A DNA stretch of 64,000 bases, taken from positions 53,563 through 117,562 of the forward strand of contig DATKAE010000132.1 in NCBI GenBank assembly GCA_035498405.1, in the 5' to 3' direction. Shown here one piece after another: positions 32,671 through 41,427 of this stretch (within the stretch, counting starts at the first letter, position 1; every line of letters begins with the position of its first letter). A model generated the notes under the pieces. It saw only the letters and a list, made by a program, of their open reading frames with translations, was not told where the DNA came from and did not search any database. The stretch comes from DATBFU01 sp035498405 (GTDB lineage Bacteria > Acidobacteriota > Thermoanaerobaculia > UBA5066 > Gp7-AA6). The position numbers were made by a program, and so were the translations under genes.

Positions 32671-33547
32671 ACTGCAAGGGGACGGGGGTGAAGCAGAGCA
32701 CGAAGACGACGGCGCAGAGCACGGCGATCGAGGCGCGCCGGAGGCCGAGGGGTTCCGCCTCGTTATCCACCGGCGGGTGGGCCACTCCGACGAAGAGCGC
32801 CGCGAAGACGCCGAAGAAAGCCCAGGTCGGGCCTCGAAAGGCGGTCGCCACGGCGCCGATCAACACGGCGTAGGAGATCCAGGGCTGGCGCCGGCCCGCA
32901 GCCGCCCGGAGAACGTGGCCGCCATCGAGCTGCCCGATCGGTAGCAGGTTGAGCGCCGTCACGAGGAGGCCGAACCAGGCCGCCATGAACGTGGGGTGCT
33001 CGCGGACCGCGGCACTCGAGTAATGCCCGACCCCGGCCAGGTCCTGGGCGAGGCGTACGGCCAGGGGATATTCGAAGAGGATGGTGCCCGGCGTGCTCGC
33101 TCCGGTCAAGGGCGTCGATCGCGCGACGCCGTAGAGCAGGAAGGGGATGGCGGCAGCGAAGCCAGCGAGCGGCCCGGCCGCGCCGACGTCCAACAAGGCG
33201 CGCTTGTCCCGGATCGGTTGCTTGATCCGGATCAACGCCCCGAATGTTCCGATCAGCGTGGGGATCGGTGCCGGCAGGAAATACGGAAGGGTCGCTGCCA
33301 GGCCGTACCGGCGGCAGGTCAGGTAGTGGCCCATCTCATGCACGCCGAGAATGAGGAGAAGAGGGACGGAGAACGAGAGTCCGCCCCAGAAGCCGCCGCC
33401 TCCCTCGCGCTGGAAGATCCTTCCCCCGAAGTAGGTGGTGGTGAAGAAGGTGGCGACGAGCAGGCCCAAATGAAACAGCGGGTGCTCGATCCAGCGACGG
33501 CGGGGCCGCGGGGGGGGGAGCGAGACCATCCCCGGGAAGCTCTCCAT
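32657..33547 (-). CDS. site-2-protease family (M50) membrane metalloprotease
   Basis: This is a 296-residue intramembrane zinc protease. The HExxH motif is in LLILGVHEMGHYLTCRR (near residue 68), and the third zinc ligand is in LNLLPIGQLDGGHVLRA (near 218). There are about 7 hydrophobic helices. No PDZ domain is present, which separates it from RseP; it is closer to the compact peptidase-like proteins of bacteria and plant chloroplasts. Substrate unknown. The start at ATG 33547 has AAAGG upstream. It is convergent with dtd and overlaps it. Confidence 0.88.
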   Translation of the reverse strand: MESFPGMVSLPPPRPRRRWIEHPLFHLGLLVATFFTTTYFGGRIFQREGGGGFWGGLSFSVPLLLILGVHEMGHYLTCRRYGLAATLPYFLPAPIPTLIGTFGALIRIKQPIRDKRALLDVGAAGPLAGFAAAIPFLLYGVARSTPLTGASTPGTILFEYPLAVRLAQDLAGVGHYSSAAVREHPTFMAAWFGLLVTALNLLPIGQLDGGHVLRAAAGRRQPWISYAVLIGAVATAFRGPTWAFFGVFAALFVGVAHPPVDNEAEPLGLRRASIAVLCAVVFVLCFTPVPLQFTSD

Positions 33548-33596
33548 CGCCGCCTTTATCTCACGTCGGAGGAGTCTCGCGCCGCCCCGCAGGCTC

Positions 33597-34754
33597 CTAC
33601 CGCAAACTCTCCGGCGGCGCCTTGGACAGGACCGCCGCGATGTCCGCGGCCGCGCGGGCGAGCCGCGCCGTGTCCTCGAACTTCATGGGCTTGCCGCGCC
33701 GATCTCCGTAGAGAAGCGCGACGACGCCCCGGCCCGATTGGATCGCAAAGACTCCGCAAGGCGGAGGTCCGTCGAAGAGCCTCCAGAGCGACTCCGGCCA
33801 CAGTTCCGGCGAGACGCTTCCGAAATGATGCGTTCCGGACCGGGCGACCGAGGCGAAGACCGACGAAGCCTCGCGGGCGATCCGAATCGCCTGGAGAGCC
33901 GTGGCGTCGAGACCACGGGCCCGCCAGCCGACGAAGATGCCCTCGCGCAACGCCAGGAGAATCAGTCGGGGAATTTCCGGGGAGACGCTCGCCAGCACGC
34001 GGTCGAGTCGATCCTCCGTGGCGCTCGGCCGAGATGTCGCTTGGGGCGAGCGGTATCGGTCGGCTCGCTCCGCCCCTGTCGGCGGAATGATTCCGACGGG
34101 TGTCGCGGAGCCCGCGGCGTCGCGACGGAGTCCGGACGGCGGCCTGGCCGGGGGGAGATCCGGAATCGAGATGGGAGGCGCCTCGGCGGCCGTCTTTTTC
34201 GCGGTCGGCTTGCCGAGAACGGGAACGGGCGTCGCCGGTGTCGCCGCGCGTGGCTCGGCGGCGGCCGGTCGAAGGGGCTCGGCGCGGGGAATCAGGCGGC
34301 GGAACTCGAGCGGGATCGAGCGACCGTAGTATCGGCGGTGCGCCTGGAGCAGGCGCAGTTCCGTGACGACACCCGGAACGCAGCGGTGCCCGGTGATGGC
34401 GGTCACTCGATCGATGGCTTCCAGATCCGAGGGGTTGGCGAAAGCCACCCGAATGCTGGAACGAAGCCGCGCGTAAGGAATCGCGTTCAGCCGAAGGGCA
34501 TCTTGTGCCGGGAGCATTCGGATGATGTCGAGCGGGACGTTCGACAGCATTTCGCTCGTGACCGCTTCGCAATGGTGGAGGGCGGCGAGGGCCTTGAGCA
34601 GGCTCTCCTCGTCGATCAGATCCCAGCTCAACAGAATGCTGCCGAGCCGGACGGGCCGAGCCGCCGCCTTCTGAAAGCCCAGGGCCCGATTTACTGCGGC
34701 GGGTGCCAGGGAACCCTGGGCGATGAGCAGCTCCCCGATTCGAGGCCGCGGCAT
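33597..34754 (-). CDS. MshEN (GspE N-terminal)-domain protein without ATPase domain (A)
   Basis: This 385-residue cytoplasmic protein has the MshEN-type N-terminal module of type II secretion/pilus ATPases but no ATPase domain. Residues 5-28 (RIGELLIAQGSLAPAAVNRALGFQ, here read as RIGELLIAQG then SLAPAAVNRALGFQ) fit the 24-residue cyclic-di-GMP motif completely. The second copy, RLGSILLSWDLIDEESLLKAL, lacks the central Gly and the final Gln. A wing-like part follows (MLPAQDALRLNAIPYARLRSSIRVAFANPSDLEAID), then a Pro/Ala linker, and a C-terminal GAF-like domain near 250-380. A paralogue lies upstream beyond an HU gene. Function unknown. Confidence 0.72.
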   Translation of the reverse strand: MPRPRIGELLIAQGSLAPAAVNRALGFQKAAARPVRLGSILLSWDLIDEESLLKALAALHHCEAVTSEMLSNVPLDIIRMLPAQDALRLNAIPYARLRSSIRVAFANPSDLEAIDRVTAITGHRCVPGVVTELRLLQAHRRYYGRSIPLEFRRLIPRAEPLRPAAAEPRAATPATPVPVLGKPTAKKTAAEAPPISIPDLPPARPPSGLRRDAAGSATPVGIIPPTGAERADRYRSPQATSRPSATEDRLDRVLASVSPEIPRLILLALREGIFVGWRARGLDATALQAIRIAREASSVFASVARSGTHHFGSVSPELWPESLWRLFDGPPPCGVFAIQSGRGVVALLYGDRRGKPMKFEDTARLARAAADIAAVLSKAPPESLR

Positions 34755-34777
34755 GCGCCCGTGCCTTCCGGACCGGC

Positions 34778-35047
34778 CTACTGGAGGTCGCGCAGGTCTT
34801 TGCCCGGCTTGAACCGAATCGTGTTCCCCGGGGGAATCGTGACCTCGACACCCGTCTTCGGGTTGCGGCCGATTCCTCGCTTGCGGCGCTTGACCTGGAA
34901 GACGCCGAACCCTCGCAGCTCGATGCGATCGCCCGCGCCGAGCGCCGACCGCATCGACTCGATGACGGTCTCCACTGCCGTGGCCGCCTTGGCTCGCGGA
35001 ATGGCCGCGCGATCCACCACGAGATCGACGATATCCGCCTTGATCAT
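34778..35047 (-). CDS. HU/IHF-family DNA-binding protein
   Basis: This is an 89-residue nucleoid-type protein. The helical N-terminus MIKADIVDLVVDRAAIPRAKA is followed by the beta-arm region GFGVFQVKRRKRGIGRNPKTG, with the DNA-intercalating Pro in RNPKTG, and ends IRFKPGKDLRDLQ. ATG 35047, 5 nt after CCGGAGG, is preferred to a GTG eight codons upstream. The protein could be HU or an IHF-like subunit. It is sandwiched between two MshEN-domain genes, 23 and 30 bp away, in the same direction. Confidence 0.92.
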   Translation of the reverse strand: MIKADIVDLVVDRAAIPRAKAATAVETVIESMRSALGAGDRIELRGFGVFQVKRRKRGIGRNPKTGVEVTIPPGNTIRFKPGKDLRDLQ

Positions 35048-35077
35048 TGTGCCTCCGGAGAGCGCCGACAAATTATA

Positions 35078-36544
35078 TTACGGCCCCCTTCTCGACCGAA
35101 TGGAAGCCGCCAGGGCCGTCGCAACGGCGGCGGCCAGACCGCGCAGGTAGGCGAGGTCCATGGGTGTCGCGCCGCGGTCGAGGTCGAACTCCGCGTAGAG
35201 AAAAGCGACCGGCTTGTCCTTGATCCAAACCGGCTGCACGACACATTCCTCGGCACGCTTGCCCATGGCTTCGGCGATTGGGCGGTGGCGCGGGAGGGGC
35301 GGCAGCGCCCCGAGGTAAAAGGCCCGCGAGAGCCGCACGTTCAAGAACACCGAGGGGTCGCCCCACGGTATTTCGATCGCGGCGATCTTCGCGGGGTCGA
35401 TGCCCGGTCCCACGCCGGCCAGGCCCGCCACACCGGCGGGTTTGGAGCCAAACACGGCGACTCGGACGAAACGACGCGAAAGCGCCGCAAGCGCCTCCGC
35501 AACCACCCGGGACCGGTCCGTCGCGACGAGCACCTCCGGGAAGTCGAATGTCTCCGGCGAGAGTCGCCGGGCTCCCGACTCGGAGGGAGGCGGCGGGACC
35601 GTTCGCGGAGCCACGGGCTTGGCGGGTGATTCCCGCTGGGCGGCCTTTCGGCGGGAGCGTTCTGCCGGCGCAGCCGGCGGAGCCGGAGCCGCCGGCACCG
35701 CGCGGGGAGTCGCGGCGGCAGCGGGGGGCGGTACCGCCGCCGAGACGGGCGGCAGCGGCGTGGCGCTGCGAGAAGGCTTCGGCGTCGCGGGTTTCTCCGC
35801 GGCGGGGGCCGGAATCCAGAGTGACGGAGGTGACAGTTCTTCCCAGGAGATGACCTCCTCCTCGTCTTCTTCCTTGGCCGGGGTGCCGCCGGACTGAGCG
35901 AACGACGCCCAGGGCACCGCGGGCATGTCCGGAACCCTGGTCGCGGTCGCCTCGCGTTTTCCGCTGTTCGCCGATCCCGTCGTGGCGCCCGGCGCGGCGG
36001 CGCGTGCCTGTGATTCCGGGAAGAAGTCGGGAGGCGGGGGAGGCGCGGCGGCCTTCGTCCCGGGCCGGGTGGCGACCCGCGAGAGTTTCTCGGCCAGGAT
36101 CGCGTACCGCGGCGTGCGGCGTTCCCCGTAGTACTTCTCGAGAGCCTGGAAGATCCGAACCTCGGGAGCGACGCCCGGAACGATCTTGCGGCCGGTCACG
36201 AAGAAGAGCTCGTCTTGGATTCTCAGGTCCGACGGGTCGCGCAGGGCGACACGCAGGAATCCCTCGCCTCGGTCGTAAGGCACGGCACCGTGGCGGATGG
36301 CAAATTTGGCGGGAAGCGCCGCGACCGCCGCCGGGGAGACGCTGTCCAGAACCTGCCACGGCACGTACTCGCAGCCGTGCTGCTGCGCCAGGGTCCGTCC
36401 GAGATCGTCCTCGTGAACGGCTCCCCGCTCCAGCAAGAGAGTGCCGATGCGGCCGCCGGCGAAATGCTGGACTCCGAGGGCGCGCGCGAGATGGTTCTCG
36501 GTGACGAGATCGGCCCGGACCAGGAGTTGCCCCAGTCGCGTCAT
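35078..36544 (-). CDS. MshEN (GspE N-terminal)-domain protein without ATPase domain (B)
   Basis: This is a 488-residue paralogue of the gene at 33597. The MshEN module occupies residues 1-160; here the second 24-residue motif (RIGTLLLERGAVHEDDLGRT, continuing to a final Gln) is intact, and the first (RLGQLLVRADLVTENHLARA) has Asp in place of the central Gly. A long Pro/Ala/Arg linker (about 170-350) with an acidic patch EEDEEEVISWEE follows. The C-terminal 130 residues are GAF-like (VLVATDRSRVVAEALAALSRRFVRVAVF). The start is ATG 36544, preceded by an AGGGG-type site; the frame is open further upstream without similarity. Probably a signalling adaptor; the partner is unknown. Confidence 0.7.
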   Translation of the reverse strand: MTRLGQLLVRADLVTENHLARALGVQHFAGGRIGTLLLERGAVHEDDLGRTLAQQHGCEYVPWQVLDSVSPAAVAALPAKFAIRHGAVPYDRGEGFLRVALRDPSDLRIQDELFFVTGRKIVPGVAPEVRIFQALEKYYGERRTPRYAILAEKLSRVATRPGTKAAAPPPPPDFFPESQARAAAPGATTGSANSGKREATATRVPDMPAVPWASFAQSGGTPAKEEDEEEVISWEELSPPSLWIPAPAAEKPATPKPSRSATPLPPVSAAVPPPAAAATPRAVPAAPAPPAAPAERSRRKAAQRESPAKPVAPRTVPPPPSESGARRLSPETFDFPEVLVATDRSRVVAEALAALSRRFVRVAVFGSKPAGVAGLAGVGPGIDPAKIAAIEIPWGDPSVFLNVRLSRAFYLGALPPLPRHRPIAEAMGKRAEECVVQPVWIKDKPVAFLYAEFDLDRGATPMDLAYLRGLAAAVATALAASIRSRRGP

Positions 36545-36754
36545 GCCCCTGCCTCGGTCACGGTGCGGAGACGGAATTCGGCCTCGCGTCGAGAAATCTC
36601 GCCGAGACGGACTCCGCGGGCCCCGGTCGGAGCGGCCGCGCAAGTGCAGTGGCAGAGAACCATTTCATCGCGGCTCCTCGCGATTTGTCAGCATATCGCG
36701 GGGCCGGCTCGGTCGCCGGTGCCGCGCGCCGGGCGGCGAGCGCCTCGAGGATGC

Positions 36755-36766
36755 TACATTGTGAGG
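36755..36766 (+). promoter_or_regulatory. -10 box and leaderless start of the TPR-protein gene
   Basis: TACATT at 36755-36760 is followed by exactly 6 nt and GTG 36767. An earlier in-frame GTG (36761) would touch the -10 box, which supports 36767. The remaining 200 bp of this divergent gap show no gene. Confidence 0.45.
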
Positions 36767-38674
36767 GTGAGGAAGCTTCTGCTCGTGCTCGTTTGCGGCG
36801 CGGCGCTCGTCGTGGGTGTCGCCGCCGAAACACCGGACCCGGCGGCGGAGAGCCGGAAGCTGTTTCTGCGGGCTCACACCGCGATCGCGGAGGGACGTTT
36901 CCAAGAGGCGCTCGACCTCTACCGGCGGGTCATTCAGATTCTTCCCGACGACCCCATCGTCCGACTCGAGTACGCGCAGCTCCTGCGGGACCTGAACGTT
37001 CCGGACGAGGCGCTCCGTCAAGCAAAAGAGGTCGTGCGTCTGGACCCGCAGTTCCCCGACGGGCGCCGGCTTCTCGGTTCTCTCGAGCTCGGAGCCGCCG
37101 AGCGCGATCCGTCGCAGCTTGAGGCGGCCGTGGCCGACCTGCGGGCCGCCAACGACCTTGCGCCCGGGGATCCGACGACCGTCGCGGCGCTCGCCCGAGC
37201 CCTGCTCGCGCAGGGCAACCCTGCGCAAGCGGCGCGGGTGCTGGACGAGGTTCCGCAGACACGGCGCCAGGTCGCACTGATGCGGCTCGCCGCGGAGGCG
37301 AAGGCCAAGAGCGGCCGCTTCCGGGAGGCAGAGGAGCTGTATCGCGATCTCTACGAGGCGAACCCGAGGGACCGGGAAATCGCCGCCGCGCTCATCGAGC
37401 TGTATGAAGACGAGGACCGCCTCGACGACGCGCTGACGCTGCTGCAAGCCCTTCGCAAAGCGGATCCCGACAACGGGGCGCTCGATGAGCGGATCGCCCT
37501 GGATCTGGCGCGGGCGGGGCGGTTTGCCGAGGCCGAGAAACTGGCGCGGCAGCTGGCGGCCCGGCGACCCGAGAATCGTGCCATCCGGCGGCTGTTGGCG
37601 CAGGTTCTCTTCGAGAAGGGGGACGTCCCCGAGGGAGAAAAGATTCTGCGCGCGCTGCGCGAGGCGGACCCGGAAGACGAAGCCACCGCTCGTGCGCTCG
37701 CGTCCGAGCTCATTCGAGAGCGGCGCTTCGACGAGGCCTCCTCCATCCTGGACGACCTGTTGAAGCGCGCCACCAACGATCCGAAGAAGGCCGCTTCGCG
37801 CCGCGCGACGGTGACGGAGCTCGGGTACCTGGCATTCGTGAGGAGGGATTTTGCCGGGTCGCGCAAGCTGCTCGGGCCGATTGCCGTCTCGGGCAGCGAC
37901 ATCGAGCCGCGCGCGCTGCGGATCTATCTGGGCGCCTGCCGGGAGAGCGAAGATTTCGCGGAAGCCCTCGCCAAGTCGCAGGCGGCGGCCGCTCTGGAAC
38001 CGCGGAATCCCGAGTGGGCGGCGGACGTCGGAGAGTTCGAGATCCGCGCGGGCGACCGGAAGAAGGGGGAAGAGATCCTGTCGGCGCTCGCGGCCTCGGA
38101 GGATCCCGAGCGGGTGCTCGCGGCGGCCGATGCCTACGCCCGGGTCAAGGACTTCACGGCGGCCGTGCGCGTCGCCCGGGACGGCTCCGGGCGCTTCCCC
38201 GAGAGCGAGGAGATGCTCTTTCGCCTCGGTTCGAGCCTCGAACGGGCGGGCAACTTCTCGGAAGCGGAGGACGCGTTCCGCAAGCTGCTCGTCCTGCGCC
38301 CCAACGACGCGGCGGCCCAGAACTACCTCGGCTACATGTGGGCCGACAAGGGGGTACACCTCGACGAGGCCTACGCCATGATTCAGAAGGCGGTCGCTCG
38401 AGAGCCGCGAAACGGCGCCTATCTCGACTCGCTCGGCTGGGTCTGCTTCCGGTTGGGCAAGACCGAGGCGGCGGAGCGAAACTTGCTGGAAGCGCACCGG
38501 CGAGATCCCGATGATCCGACCATCGAAGAGCACCTCGGGGACCTTCAGGCCAGGCAGGGGAACATGGATCGCGCCATCGCTCATTGGGAGCGGGCTCTCA
38601 CCCTCAAGCCCGAGGAGCCGGAGAAGATCCGCCAGAAGCTCTCGCAGTCGCGGGCCCGGCTCTCGGGCCGCTGA
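36767..38674 (+). CDS. exported tetratricopeptide-repeat protein
   Basis: This is a 635-residue protein with a signal peptide (VRKLLLVLVCGAALVVGVAA) and about 14-16 TPR-like helical pairs filling the rest, for example FQEALDLYRRVIQILPDDPIVRLEYAQLL near residue 45 and, at the C-terminus, AYLDSLGWVCFRLGKTEAAERNLLEA. The pattern YLGYMWADKG...LDEAYAMIQKAVAREP resembles outer-membrane-assembly or lipoprotein-associated TPR proteins. It lies 16 bp upstream of a LolB-like lipoprotein gene, a common neighbourhood for such proteins, so an envelope scaffold role is likely. Charged residues dominate and no enzyme motif is seen. Confidence 0.82.
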   Translation: MRKLLLVLVCGAALVVGVAAETPDPAAESRKLFLRAHTAIAEGRFQEALDLYRRVIQILPDDPIVRLEYAQLLRDLNVPDEALRQAKEVVRLDPQFPDGRRLLGSLELGAAERDPSQLEAAVADLRAANDLAPGDPTTVAALARALLAQGNPAQAARVLDEVPQTRRQVALMRLAAEAKAKSGRFREAEELYRDLYEANPRDREIAAALIELYEDEDRLDDALTLLQALRKADPDNGALDERIALDLARAGRFAEAEKLARQLAARRPENRAIRRLLAQVLFEKGDVPEGEKILRALREADPEDEATARALASELIRERRFDEASSILDDLLKRATNDPKKAASRRATVTELGYLAFVRRDFAGSRKLLGPIAVSGSDIEPRALRIYLGACRESEDFAEALAKSQAAAALEPRNPEWAADVGEFEIRAGDRKKGEEILSALAASEDPERVLAAADAYARVKDFTAAVRVARDGSGRFPESEEMLFRLGSSLERAGNFSEAEDAFRKLLVLRPNDAAAQNYLGYMWADKGVHLDEAYAMIQKAVAREPRNGAYLDSLGWVCFRLGKTEAAERNLLEAHRRDPDDPTIEEHLGDLQARQGNMDRAIAHWERALTLKPEEPEKIRQKLSQSRARLSGR

Positions 38675-38690
38675 CCGCCGGCGGCTCCCC

Positions 38691-39368
38691 ATGAGAGCGC
38701 CCGGCGCCTTCCCGTGCGGCCGGGCCGTCGGACTCGGATCCCGGCGCTCTCTGGCTCGCCTCTTGGCCGTCGTCCTGCTCGGCACGGCCTGCGCGTCGCG
38801 TGCCCTGCGATTCGGCCCGGCCTCGGCCGAGACTTCCGTCGCGGCTCTACGCGAATGGGAGAGGGCGACGGCCCGGGCCGGGCAGGCGGGCGATGAGAAC
38901 ATCCTGTACGACGCGGCCATGACGCAGGGTCTTTTTCGCGCCGCCGGAACGCTTGCCGTCCGGCTCCGCGGGGAGCGGGTGGAGGGCACGCTGGCCGGCC
39001 CGTTCGGATCGCCCATCGCCACGTACTCCGATGGTGAGCTTCGGGGAGAAAAGATCTCGCCCGTGCGCCTGCCGGCGGAGGAGCTTCGAGCCGTTCTGGC
39101 GGGGATCTGGATCGGTCCGCCAGCGGAGATCGCCGGGGAGAACGGGTCCGAGGTGCTGCTCCGTTGGAGTGGCGCGTTTCCCGCCGAGGGCGTCTTCAAT
39201 CTGGACCGTGCGGAGCTCGGAATGCTGCGGGTCCAGAGGGCGGAGGGGCAGCTCGAGGCCCGATTCTCGGGGCGGCGCGATCCCTGGCCCGACCGGATCG
39301 AGATCGAGGAGAAGCGTACCGGAAGCACCTTGAAATTGAAGCTCCTGTCCCGAGAGGTCCTTCGGTGA
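38691..39368 (+). CDS. lipoprotein in the LolB position (LolB/DUF4292-like)
   Basis: This is a 225-residue putative outer-membrane lipoprotein. The signal region LARLLAVVLLGTACAS ends at Cys34. The mature part is beta-rich: LYDAAMTQGLFRAAGTLAVRLRGERVEGTLAGPFGSPIATY, then a helix ELRAVLAGIW, then strands ending ISIE-type (DRIEIEEKRTGSTLKLKLLSREV). This layout matches LolB/LppX-fold proteins that carry lipoproteins or lipids across the periplasm. The next gene is ispE, and prs and pth follow, as in the proteobacterial lolB-ispE-prs-pth order, which supports a LolB role. Sequence identity alone would not be enough. The stop overlaps ispE (GTGA). Confidence 0.65.
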   Translation: MRAPGAFPCGRAVGLGSRRSLARLLAVVLLGTACASRALRFGPASAETSVAALREWERATARAGQAGDENILYDAAMTQGLFRAAGTLAVRLRGERVEGTLAGPFGSPIATYSDGELRGEKISPVRLPAEELRAVLAGIWIGPPAEIAGENGSEVLLRWSGAFPAEGVFNLDRAELGMLRVQRAEGQLEARFSGRRDPWPDRIEIEEKRTGSTLKLKLLSREVLR

Positions 39369-40246
39369 GCGCCGGCCGGGTCCTTCGTGGCGAAGCTCCG
39401 GCGAAGATCAATCGGGAGCTGCGTGTGGGCCCGCGGCGAGCCGATGGCTTCCACGAGATTCGTTCTCGCCTCGTGACGATCGACCTCTCCGACGAGATCG
39501 AGGTGCAGTCGGCGGCCCGACTCGACTTGACATGTGACCTGCCGGGTCTTTCCGTCGGACCCTCGAACCTGGTCGCGCGGGCCGCGATGGCGCTCGCGGA
39601 GCGGCTCGGCCTCGAGCCCCTCGTCCGACTGCGGCTTTCCAAGCGGATTCCCGTCGGGGCCGGACTCGGGGGAGGCAGCAGCGACGCGGCCGTCACGCTT
39701 CGCCTCCTGTCCCGGCTCTGGGGACGGACCGTGCCTGACGCCGACCTCGCGAGCATCGCCGCGGAGCTCGGCAGTGATGTGGCCTTCTTCCTCTTCGGCG
39801 GAGAAGCCGACGTGGGCGGCCGCGGAGAAAGCGTGAGTTTGCGGGAGGACGGGCCCCGCGAAAGCTTGATCCTGATCGTTCCACCTTTCTCGATTTCGAC
39901 GGCGGCCGTCTACGAGGCCTTCGACCGGACGGGCGGAGCCTCGTCCCCGCCGGCCCTTCTCGAGATCGAGGAATCCGGCCGTTTCTTCGGGCCAAACGAC
40001 TTGGAAGGGGCGGTCCTGGCCGTGGCGCCCGAGATGGCGAACTACCTCGCGGACGGGCGGCGTGTGGCGCGGGAGTGTGCGGTGACGGGCTCCGGCTCGA
40101 CGCTGGTCCTCGTCGGTGCCTCCCCCGAGGCAGTGGCGGCGCTTCTCCGCAACCATCCCGGAGCGCGCGCCATCCCCACGCGCACGATGGGACGCCGCGA
40201 GTACCTCAATCGCATCGGCGCCGACAGAGCGGCGCCTCCGGCGTAG
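39365..40246 (+). CDS. ispE: 4-diphosphocytidyl-2-C-methyl-D-erythritol kinase
   Basis: IspE phosphorylates CDP-methylerythritol in the MEP isoprenoid pathway. It is a 293-residue GHMP kinase. The substrate motif appears as APAKINRELRVGPRRADGFHEIRS, the ATP-binding motif as RIPVGAGLGGGSSDAAVTL, and motif 3 as CAVTGSGSTLVL. The usual Leu after Asn in APAKINL is Arg here. The start is GTG 39365, overlapping the LolB-like gene's stop. Confidence 0.94.
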   Translation: MSAGRVLRGEAPAKINRELRVGPRRADGFHEIRSRLVTIDLSDEIEVQSAARLDLTCDLPGLSVGPSNLVARAAMALAERLGLEPLVRLRLSKRIPVGAGLGGGSSDAAVTLRLLSRLWGRTVPDADLASIAAELGSDVAFFLFGGEADVGGRGESVSLREDGPRESLILIVPPFSISTAAVYEAFDRTGGASSPPALLEIEESGRFFGPNDLEGAVLAVAPEMANYLADGRRVARECAVTGSGSTLVLVGASPEAVAALLRNHPGARAIPTRTMGRREYLNRIGADRAAPPA

Positions 40247-40276
40247 AGCTCGACGTTCCGTACGTCTCCGCAGACG

Positions 40277-41095
40277 CTAAGCGAGCCCGATCTGCTCCTC
40301 GGCAACCTGCCAAAGCCGAGCGGCGTCCGCGTCGCTGGAGGCCGCCGTGGAGGGCGCCGCCTCGCGGAACCGCTTGAAGTAACGCCCGGTCACGCCGTCG
40401 AGCGCCGGGTCCGAGGCCAGGCGTGTCACGGGCGCCGCTCCCTTCGCCGGGGAGGGCAGAATCGCCATGAGGATGTAGCGCAAGACGGGCGGCGCATTCC
40501 GCCAGATCCGCGTGGCGATGGCGCCCGGGTGGAGCGCATTGACCGTGAGGTCCCGCTCCCGCCGGGCGAGCTCCCGCGTGAACAGGATCTGAGCAAGCTT
40601 GGTGTTGGCGTAGGCCTGGAAGCCCCCGAAGGCTCGCTCGAGCTCGAGGTTGCCCCAGTCGATTCGTCCCTTGCGGTGTCCCTCGGAGCTGACGTTGACG
40701 ATGCGGGGCCTCTCCCCGCGCTTGAGAACGGGAAGGAGGAGGCGCGTCAGCAGGAACCCGCTCAAGAAGTTCGTCTGCCACGTCAGCTCGTGCCCGTCTC
40801 CCGTGACCTGGCGCCTCGGGACCGCGGTGCCCGCGTTGTTCACGAGGACTTCGAGATTCGAATGTGAGGCCTCGAATCGGGCGGCCGCCTCGCGAACCGA
40901 GCGGAACGAAGCGAGGTCGATGGGCAGGACCTCGGCGGACCCGCCTTCGCGCGCGATGTGGGCCGCGACTTCGGCGCCCCGCGCGGGATCGCGCACGCCG
41001 AGGATCACGCGCGCGCCGATCGCCGCGAGTTGCCGCGCCGTCTCGAGGCCGATCCCGCTCGTCGCCCCCGTCACGAGGACGGCACGGCCAGCCAT
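40277..41095 (-). CDS. short-chain dehydrogenase/reductase (retinol-dehydrogenase-like)
   Basis: This is a 272-residue NAD(P)-dependent oxidoreductase. The Rossmann motif TGATSGIGLETARQLA starts at residue 9, with NNAG (LEVLVNNAGTAVPRR) next, the catalytic Ser in IVNVSSEGHRKG, and Tyr-x3-Lys in AYANTKLAQILF. The spacing and the GHRKGRIDW segment resemble the retinol dehydrogenase 11-14/WW-oxidoreductase group, but the substrate cannot be predicted. The start is ATG 41095; the longer open frame upstream overlaps the tRNA-Gln region and is not used. It interrupts the ispE-prs order on the opposite strand. Confidence 0.88.
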   Translation of the reverse strand: MAGRAVLVTGATSGIGLETARQLAAIGARVILGVRDPARGAEVAAHIAREGGSAEVLPIDLASFRSVREAAARFEASHSNLEVLVNNAGTAVPRRQVTGDGHELTWQTNFLSGFLLTRLLLPVLKRGERPRIVNVSSEGHRKGRIDWGNLELERAFGGFQAYANTKLAQILFTRELARRERDLTVNALHPGAIATRIWRNAPPVLRYILMAILPSPAKGAAPVTRLASDPALDGVTGRYFKRFREAAPSTAASSDADAARLWQVAEEQIGLA

Positions 41096-41273
41096 CGGTT
41101 TCGTGGCACCCACTGGGGTTCGAATCCTAACCCGGCGAAACTCGTTGCGGCGGTCAGGGCTCAGCGTCCACGGAAGCGAGGGAGGTGAGGCAGATTCGTC
41201 GCTCTTCTCCGCTTCGCGCCTGCCGATTCGGATCAGCATCGAGAGGTAAAATCCCGACTGAAGGCGGCTCTTC

Positions 41274-41349
41274 TGGGGCGTCGCCAAATTGGTAAGGCAC
41301 CGGCCTTTGGAGCCGGCATTTCTAGGTTCGAGTCCTAGCGCCCCAGCCA
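41274..41349 (+). tRNA. tRNA-Gln (anticodon UUG)
   Basis: The acceptor stem TGGGGCG pairs with CGCCCCA, including the U1-A72 pair typical of tRNA-Gln, followed by G73 and an encoded CCA. The D arm is TCGCCAAATTGGTAAGGCA. The anticodon stem CCGGC/GCCGG carries the loop CTTTGGA, giving UUG, and the T arm contains GGTTCGAGTCC. prs starts 78 bp downstream; tRNA-Gln beside prs occurs in several bacteria. Confidence 0.96.
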
Positions 41350-41427
41350 CGACGCAGGTCTCGCCCCGTGTTGCGCGGCGCAGCGAAGCGGCTGCGAGGC
41401 CGCCTTCCGTTAGAATGCCGCCGCTTG

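Noticed and set aside
36665..40156. Very long minus-strand open frame (over 1100 codons) opposite the TPR, LolB-like and ispE genes
   Set aside because: It is antisense to three recognisable genes, has no known motif, and is rich in Arg/Gly/Pro as expected of GC-rich shadow frames.
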